A stretch of DNA of 64,000 nucleotides from an uncultured Verrucomicrobiales bacterium (GTDB lineage: Bacteria; Verrucomicrobiota; Verrucomicrobiia; Verrucomicrobiales; Akkermansiaceae): contig CALFBI010000004.1 of NCBI GenBank assembly GCA_937951675.1, positions 1 to 64,000 on the forward strand, written 5' to 3'. Each line of letters opens with the position of its first letter. Within the stretch, counting starts at the first letter, position 1. The notes under the pieces were generated by a model. The model searched no databases. It saw nothing but the letters and a program-made list of their open reading frames with translations, and had not been told where the DNA came from. Shown in pieces: positions 1 to 7,600 of the stretch. The translations under genes were made by a program, and so were the position numbers.

Positions 1-201
1 AAACCTCTCATACTGGCGCATCAGCTTCACGAAGTGCTCCTTTTCTTCATCACCGAAAATGAACTCCCGATTCACCACCCGTGAAACAACATGGTAAATC
101 GCAGCCCGCCCCTTCAAAGCCGCAAGCGACCCCTTCGATAAATCATCCAGATCAGGAGTATTCTGCGCCTGCCAAGGGGCAATGTAACGTCGTTGTCGCA
201 T
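1..201 (-). CDS. REP-associated Y1 (IS200-like) transposase, N-terminal part
   Basis: The first 67 codons are visible; the rest lies beyond the window edge. The start is the ATG at 199-201. The protein begins MRQRRYIAPW and contains AAIYHVVSRVVNREFIFG, the YHVxSRxxNRxF pattern at the start of Y1-transposase domains of the REP-associated (RAYT) group. These single-strand HUH transposases mobilise short palindromic REP sequences. The catalytic HUH motif and tyrosine would be downstream and cannot be seen. A 28-bp repeat lies 50 bp upstream (251-278), as expected for a RAYT. The insertion has cut into the lipoprotein gene read in the same direction. Family assignment is fairly safe; activity is unknown. 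Confidence 0.8.
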   Translation of the reverse strand, partial: MRQRRYIAPWQAQNTPDLDDLSKGSLAALKGRAAIYHVVSRVVNREFIFGDEEKEHFVKLMRQYERF

Positions 202-457
202 GGTTTCGTAAAGAGTAACGGAAAGGGAAGGGTGACGCAATCAGCTTTTCCAATAATTTACCTGTCCCTTTATTTTTAATGATATGCTTATTCAAATTGG
301 GGTTTATTCTTCTGCCAACAAAAGAACCTTCATTTTGTTCTGTTAGCAGCCCCTGCTTATTCAGAATAGATTTAACTCGTTCTACGCCTTTATTGTTAGC
401 ACAGCCAAATAAAGGAAGTGAGAGAATCACTAATAAGTTTTTGACATTCCAAATCAT
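152..457 (-). pseudogene. Truncated lipoprotein, probable immunity protein for the orphan Rhs tip
   Basis: The ATG at 455-457 overlaps the stop codon of the upstream toxin frame (ATGA), which implies translational coupling. Residues 1-19 form a lipoprotein signal with lipobox LPLFGC, so the mature protein would be a membrane-anchored periplasmic lipoprotein. From about residue 60 the reading frame runs into the REP repeat (KNKGTGK) and then through the transposase start region, ending at 152. The real C-terminus is therefore lost. A periplasmic location suits an immunity protein against the peptidoglycan-directed toxin domain encoded just upstream. The function is inferred from position and export signal only. 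Confidence 0.55.
251..278 (-). repeat. 28-bp REP-like repeat, copy 1
   Basis: A 28-bp sequence whose minus strand contains AAAGGGACAGGTAAATTATT. An identical copy is at 1093-1120 in the same orientation. The GGGACAGGT core next to Y1 transposase genes is a pattern I associate with RAYT elements. Here it sits upstream of the transposase start and inside the reading frame of the second immunity lipoprotein, whose native sequence stops at this point. Confidence 0.75.
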
Positions 458-1175
458 CTCACTGATAAAGTTCCAACAAATTTTTCATTTCGATAAGAGT
501 ATGATCGTCCCCCACTAGTTCCCGTGATTGTTTTCGTATGCGGACTCAATTGAGCAGACAAGCTTAGCGTTTGCCCGAAGGAGCCATCATAAGTTCCAGT
601 CGGACAAATCAAACACCCTGCTGAGTGGTTTTGACTATACCATCCTGCATGAATTCTAAATTGACTTCTACCAGAAGCGGCACCCCCATTGATTCGATCA
701 TTATATGGAACAGAATCTACTGAATCTAATATATATGCAGCACGGTTAAAAAATTTCTTAACTGGAGAGCCATGATTTCTGGTGTAGATGCGATAGTCTC
801 CCTTGGGTAAGGGACCTGTTCCTTTTGCTGACTCATCGGTAGCACCATATTGACCCGATCTAAAGTCACCTGAAAACTGAACCCATTTACCTTTGAGGTG
901 ATCATAATATTTTAACGTTCCACTTGCTCTATCATGGACAAGCTTGACTCCTCTCCATTCATACTTACCTGAGCAAGCATTGCTTTAGCTTTGGCAGTTG
1001 CCTCCGCATTAAAAAGATGCTGGAAAGCAGCGGTGTAGGCGCCGTTTGCGAACTTGCCTCCACTAATTGCGGAAACTGTCCCTCCAATAAAGCAATAATT
1101 TACCTGTCCCTTTATTTTTAGTTGCTTATCTTCCTGCCAGGACTGCCCCCGATTTGGCCGTTGTTGAATTTTCAA
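454..1175 (-). pseudogene. Orphan Rhs C-terminal tip with Tlde1/DUF2778-like toxin domain, frameshifted
   Basis: Two frames together make one displaced Rhs toxin tip. In frame one (from 1175, TTG start overlapping the preceding stop) the segment GGTVSAISGGKFANGAYTAA followed by FQHLFN closely copies the pre-toxin junction of the large Rhs protein (GGTASAVGGGKFANGAWTAA, then MQHLFN). Around 940-990 the sense shifts frame. From there to the TGA at 454-456 an open stretch of about 175 codons without any start codon reads like a DUF2778/Tlde1 L,D-transpeptidase-fold domain: GTLKYYD, KGTGPLPKGDYRIYTR, then GRSQFRIHAGW and NHSAGCLIC, matching the family His and SxGC catalytic pattern. Such domains act on peptidoglycan stems in the periplasm. 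A -1 shift in the reading direction would join the parts. It is either a decayed or silent cassette, or a sequencing error. Confidence 0.65.
1093..1120 (-). repeat. 28-bp REP-like repeat, copy 2 (solo)
   Basis: Identical to 251-278 and in the same orientation, but without an adjacent transposase. It lies between the first immunity lipoprotein and the Rhs-homologous junction of the orphan tip, and is read through as KIKGQ in the tip frame. The two copies bracket the orphan toxin plus most of its immunity gene as an 842-bp direct-repeat interval. Confidence 0.75.
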
Positions 1176-1621
1176 AATAGAATCTCGTTGTTTTTTAAGC
1201 TTCTCTTAAAAAAAAGCTTCTCATCAAACGCGCCCTTTTTAACACTGCCATCATTATTTTTTATCGAATAGTTCACCCTCACAGAGTAATCAGCAGAGTG
1301 AACACTTACTTTTCGATCTACTATAAAAAAATATATATTAGGTTTGTTTTCTCGATCCTTTACTTTCAAAGAAAATACAACCTTACCGTTTTCGTCTACC
1401 AATTGGACATCGACATCAACCTTTACTAACTCATTATCTTTGTATGATAAATAAAATGAATACGGCGCCCCATAAACAATTTTGTTTCCCTTATCAGAAA
1501 GCTCAGGCGATAAACCAAAGCGAAATCCCTCAACACTGCCCACACTAAAAGTGTTATACTCGTAGACCTTGGAAGAGCAAGCGGTTATAAACACACTCAA
1601 AGCAATAAGTAATCTTTGCAT
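1172..1621 (-). CDS. Lipoprotein, probable immunity protein of the Rhs toxin
   Basis: A 149-residue protein with a short signal and lipobox (VFITAC, Cys at about residue 15), then a beta-rich, charged body. It starts 15 bp after the stop of the giant Rhs gene on the same strand, the usual place for the cognate immunity gene. Its stop overlaps the start of the orphan-tip frame (TTGA). I recognise no family. The export signal suggests the Rhs toxin is neutralised in the periplasm or at a membrane face rather than in the cytoplasm. The immunity role is inferred from position only; an unrelated lipoprotein is possible. Confidence 0.6.
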   Translation of the reverse strand: MQRLLIALSVFITACSSKVYEYNTFSVGSVEGFRFGLSPELSDKGNKIVYGAPYSFYLSYKDNELVKVDVDVQLVDENGKVVFSLKVKDRENKPNIYFFIVDRKVSVHSADYSVRVNYSIKNNDGSVKKGAFDEKLFFKRSLKNNEILF

Positions 1622-1636
1622 CCTTCTATTAAAACC

Positions 1637-4600
1637 TTATAAACCCTTTTGAGCAATAAGAAACCTCCCGCCAAAGCCTGTGTTCCGCAATTGTTCTCTA
1701 CGAAATTCATAAGTAGAAGAATCACTTGGCGAGTTCCCATATTTCACCCAAGGCACTATATCTTTATACACATGGGAAATACCTGAACCGCCATAATTAT
1801 ATGTCCCCATATTCATAGGATCCGTCACCAATTTTCCTGCCCCATTAACAACAATTTCTATAGCTCCATAATCATTACCATCATCTAACATCCATTTAAC
1901 GTTTTTCCCATGTATTGACTGATCCCCCATACGATGAAATACATTTTTCTCATCTGGTGCAGCAGTAAAGGTATCCCCCGTATAATTCTCTCCTCTAAAT
2001 TTTTCTTTCGTAAAAGAAAAGTTCGGGTCATCAATAGCCTCATCTCCAAAGATACGCCTAATACCGTCCTCATTCAATTTATTCCGTGCATAATGCACTT
2101 TTTTTTCAGCTGCTCTCTGACGAGCAATACGAGCTTGATTTCTACTCTGCCTTCTCTCATTGGAAGCAGCCAACTCATTAAACAAATGCTGCATCGCCGC
2201 CGTCCAAGCTCCATTGGCAAACTTTCCTCCTCCGACTGCCGAGGCGGTGCCTCCAATCACCCCTGCAGCGACAGCTTGAGAAGCTAAATCTCCTATTCCT
2301 GTCACTTTATCAATTGCTCCTGCAATTGCGCTTGTGATTTTCAAGAAAGTTGCCGATTTGGTCACAGCAGCAGAAAGGAAGCCATCTCCAAATTTCCCTC
2401 CCATTGCTACATTTGAGGCTCCGCCTACAACCCCATGAGCAGCAATAGCTCTAGCTTGTTGAAAAACTGTAGGATCTGCTCCTAGCGACCCTCCAATCCC
2501 TGCAGCAAGGGCTGCTTGAAGACCTCCGACGACCGCCCCTCTGAGAATATCACTCAGACTTCCTCCATTAATAGCAGCATTAGCTCCTCCCGCCACAGCT
2601 CCAGCAATCGCCGAATTGACAATAACACCTCCTTTGACAGCAAGTGTCCCACCACCAACTCCCACAATACCTACAAAGGCGTAAAAAGCGACAACGGCGA
2701 TCACAATTGCAACAATCGTTCTCCAGTTCTCTTTGATCCATTTCCCGACTTTCTTGAGTGCTCTGCCTACCTTTTTGAAAAGCTTCTTTATTTTCTTAAA
2801 GATTTTCTTAAAGAAGTAACCGCTTGGATCCGTGTAGCTGACCGGATTGTTAAGCACATAGGTGTAGCGATTATAGTTCTGGGAGTTATACGGCTCTTGA
2901 ACAGCGGGATCGGTCGAGAGAATACGCCCTAGCTCCGCGTCGTAGAGACGCCCATTCATGTGCACGATGCCGACCTCGTCGAGCATTTCATGACCTGTGT
3001 AACCACGGTTGGTTTCCTCGGTGGTGTAAACTTGGCTGGAAAGATCGAGAGCTTCCCAGTTTTCCGCATTTCGACGCTGCCCCCAAACATCGAAGCTATA
3101 ACGCTCAATAGGTAAGCCGGCTTCGTCTGCTAGGGCGGTGAGAGAGCCTAAATGGTCTCCAAGGCGGTAACGGGTTTTGACAGTTTCGCCCTCTCCTGGA
3201 GTTTCGGTGAACGTCTTGATCACGAGGCCCGCAATGGTGTGGCGGTGCTCCGTTTTACTCAAGGTGTATGCCTCGCTTGGGGAGCCTCGAGTCTCATGCA
3301 CGAAGCGCTCATAAGAACCGAGGTAAGTGGTAGTGGTGCGCTTTTGAGACTGCCCTTCCGTTCGGGTCGCAATCTGTCGCAAACGATTGAGATCCGCCCC
3401 ATAGAGAAATTTCAAATGAGTCTGACCCGCATCAAACACTTGAGAGCCATCACTTAGCTTGCGTAGCTTCGGTGCCGCAAAATGGATAATCTGATCAGCT
3501 TTGCTAAAAGGTGTGCGAATGATCTGGCGGTATGTTTGCCCTCCGCGAGTTTCCTTCACCATGGCGCCATTAGCATCATACTCGTAGGCTCGATGCACAC
3601 TGGAGCCATCTGAAGTGGTAATGGCGGTGACAGCATGAGTGCGTGAAGAGCCATATTGGTAAGTTCCTAAATCCCCTTTTTGGAGGATATTACCATTGGT
3701 GTCATAACGGTAAGAAAGGTCATGAACGCCTGATGAATTCGACACCGAGCTCTGAGTGAGACGGTTCTGGTCATCAAAAGTCATTGTCTCAGCAAGGTTA
3801 TTGACGAGGTCTTTGCGCTGTTGAAGGTTCCCAATCGCATTCCAAGTAAACTCGAAATTCTGAAGCGTTGAACTCCCCTTCTCAGACTTAGTCCCAATCA
3901 TCGTGCCTCGAGTATCATCGTAGGCATGGGTATTAATGACTCCATTACCGAGTTCTTCGGTGAGAAGTTTCCCTTGTGCATTATAGGTGAGAGGCTTCCA
4001 GTAAAGTTCCCCGGTATGGTAGTCGCGAACCCCCACGTTAAAACCAAGCGCATCATACTCATTAAGAATCGTGAGTCCGCCTGGGTTCGTTGTGGTATGA
4101 ATCCGGGAGAGGTCATCAAAGGTCGTCTTACTCGAGAAAGATTCCCCAAAGACTTCACTGCGAGATTCGACGGCACGGGCAAAGCGGTCATACCGTGCTT
4201 CAACTCGAGAGGTAATGGTGCCATTGAGGCCTTCTCGCTTAATGGTGATATGGGCTTGCCCTAAAGCGGCACCCTGCGCGGTGTCGTAAGTGGTATGAAT
4301 CGAAAATTCAGGGGTGCTAGCCCCTGGAGTGAATTGTGCTTGCTGCACTCCACGCCCAAGTTGATCGTATTCAAAAGTGGCCCGATTCCCAATAGCGTCA
4401 CGAGTTTCGACTGTTTCGCCAAAGGCATTGTAAGTGATCCAGGATTGCCCGGCATCGGTATCATTCATCCAGATTTTCTGGTTAAAGACATTATAACGGG
4501 CTTCTACGGCATGACCACCAAGAGTCTCAGTGCGCACGGCATTGCCGTGAAGGTCGTATTCAAACGTAGTGACGTGACCACCATGATCAATCGCTCTGGT

Positions 4601-7600
4601 GGTTTGTTCTTGGCGATTGGTGACGCGCGTCTGAGTTTGCCCTCCAGCATTCGTTTGAGTCGTAGAAAAACCATCAAAAACGACGGTGTTATAAGATCCA
4701 TCAGGCTGATTCACCCTCACAATTCGGTCATAGTCATCGTAGACTTGCTCGGTCCAATGAAGCGTCTCCCCAGCATAAAATGGAGCAGAAGAACGATAAG
4801 CTTCCCCTCGGTGATTATAATCAGTGCGAGTGAAAATTTCGCGCCCACCAAATCCTATGGATTTCGTCAAAACGGTGCGACCCTGGACATCTAAGTAAAC
4901 TGTCGAAGATGGAGCCCCAGAGGTCTGGGCTTCGCGGATAAAGTGAATCCCATTAGCGCCATGAAGGGAATAAACAGAAAGATCTGTATGAGGAAGAGAG
5001 CTCGACGTCAAAGAAGAGTCCGAAGAGGCAAAACGTGTGATCTCGGCAGCCTCTAGCCCAGTAGGTCCTCGGGTTAGGATTTGAGTCCCAAAGAGGTCAT
5101 AGAAGAAGTGAGAGCTCAGCCCGTTGGCATCTGTGCTTTTTAAAAGAAGAGCGCGAGTCTGGTCGTATTCATGAGTGGCGGTGTGCCCGAGGTCGTTCCA
5201 TTCTTTGATAGGAAAGCGACCCGTCTCATCGTATTCCATGAAGGTGTTGCGGACTTGCCCTCCTGCCTTGGGCTGGACTGAGATTTGAGTCTGATTCCCA
5301 AAGGAGTCATAGGTGTATGTCTTACAAATCGAAAGCGGGTCTTCCGGCGAGGCACATTCCGTCTTAAGCATGCCATGGAAAGGGCCGTCTGAGTAATAGG
5401 AAAACTCACTGGATTTTGTGACTGTTTCTTTACCTGGAGCCGTATGAGTCACTGTCGCTCCGGAGAGACGCCCTAAAATCCATTTCCCCCCTGTTGTGAT
5501 CGGAGCTTCGTAATGATTTAACGTTTCGGTGCGGTATTGATCCAAATCAGAAGTCACTGAAGAAACAAGATCCCCATGATCATTAAACCCGGTATTCTCA
5601 GTCGTCACCACATTGAGCAGACTCGCCGATACGGTAAGGTTAATGCCTGGTAAAGTGATGCTTTGTGGCGTGATGCTCGAAGCATTCACATCATAGGTGC
5701 GCCTGATCTGCTTGGTCTGAATGAGCTGACGAAGCGGACCACCGACCTTATCCGCCACTTCGCTCCGGAGACCAAATTCAGACTCATCCCAAGCAAGAAG
5801 AATCTCCCCCTCTCCTGAAGGATCGTCAAAAGTCTGAAAGCTGTGTTTAAGGTTCCCTTGAAACGGGAATTCTTGGTTAGCAACTTGATAAGAATGCACC
5901 TTATTTGTCTCATCATAAATTTCTAAAAACCTAAAGCCAAGATCCACTCCATTTTTTCGGTCAACCTTGCGACCACGATAATAGTGATAAGTTCGACGTT
6001 CTCCACCAAGACCATCTTTTTCCGCATATGAATCAACTACATAACCTGCTCCAGGAGCACTAATGATACCCTTCGCCGTCTCCTCGTCTGTGACGGGATC
6101 TTTTTCGTAAACTTTCTTCCCAAATTTATCGAGGCTCTGGTCGAGCATATGCTTGTAAGAAACTTCTAAAGGAGCTCCAAGACCATCTGTGATATGAGAA
6201 ATAAACTCAGGCTTACGAAGATTATGATATCTCACTTTAGGGTGACTCGTTGCGATGTCTGACATAATATCAGGAGCTCCATCTGAATCTATATCAATGA
6301 AACGTCCTTTCTCACGCCCTTGAAGACGGTCATCCTTAGTCGGGAAAAAGGAAGTTCCTCCCATTTGCCATTTGGGATCTTCCTCATAAAAGCCTCCATA
6401 GTTCATATAGACTTTATTCCCTCGTTCGTCGGAACGAACAAAGTCCTGCTGACCATCTCCATTGAGATCGATCAAATTCACTCCATAGGCATTATACTTA
6501 TCATCAATAAAAGGTTCAGGAAATTCATAGCGGCCGCCGGCGTAAGGATTAGGAACCCATCCGAGCCCTGTATTGAACCAAATGTTAAAGCGCTTATTGG
6601 AACTATTTTGTTCGAAATGATTTCGAACCCAGGTATGAGAAACGAATTTACCATTTGAAAGACGCACTGATAATCTCTCGTCGAATGAACTATGTTGCTC
6701 AGAAGATGGAATATTGACTCCGTCTTGCTCCAACACTTGCACAATTCTTGAGTCAGCAACCCACAAACCGTGTGGATTTTCTACCACTCCCTCAGTCAAC
6801 CTCATATTATTATCAAAGAACTTTATAAATCCTGAGTCTGGAGATGGGTGATCATAAAGAAAGCGGCCTTGAGCCCCTGTTCCTACATTGGTGAATAAAT
6901 AATACCGATGGTATTTATTTCTCTTACGGTAATGGTTCCAAGTAAATGACCACACATCATTTATACTTACCCCTTGAGGAAGGGAATAACGTTGGTCAGA
7001 AACAATATCTGTCAAACCATCCGCATTCACATCTACAAGCCTCGTGCCTAAATCACTTTTGTTCACATCATTAGTGGTAAGGTCAAAAGGCAAGGCGTAA
7101 GCGTCTGATTTTTCGAAACGCTTTCCTTCAACATTAAGCCATGTTTCACGAATGCTTGATGCTCCTTTCCGGTAAGCTTTAACAATATCAGCGAGGCCAT
7201 CACCATTGACGTCCATCGCCTCAATCAAACGACGATTATTGTTATAGTCATCTGCCGAATCATAAACTTGCATACTATTATCAAGCTGGAACTCTGCGCT
7301 CTTCACAAAGCCTCCATTCCCATCATTCACAAAAACAATATTAGCATCTGGATACTTTGTGCGGTCCCAATGACTCACCATAAAATCGGGAAGCCCGTCG
7401 CCTGTGAAATCTTGATAAAATGCTCCTATATCTTTATTATGTGAGCCTACCATCTGAGCAGGAAAATTATATTCCTCTTTAACAAAAGGTTCTACAGAAG
7501 CCTGCGAAACTTTATTATAATAAACATTCGCCTTATACTTTGGTGCGATATTTCTTAAGTAATTTCTAGCCCATTCATCTGAAATGAATTTACCATTTGA

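Noticed and set aside
940-1010. Programmed -1 frameshift joining the Rhs junction and the toxin frame
   Set aside because: No X XXY YYZ heptamer is near the switch point, so mutation or error is the simpler reading.
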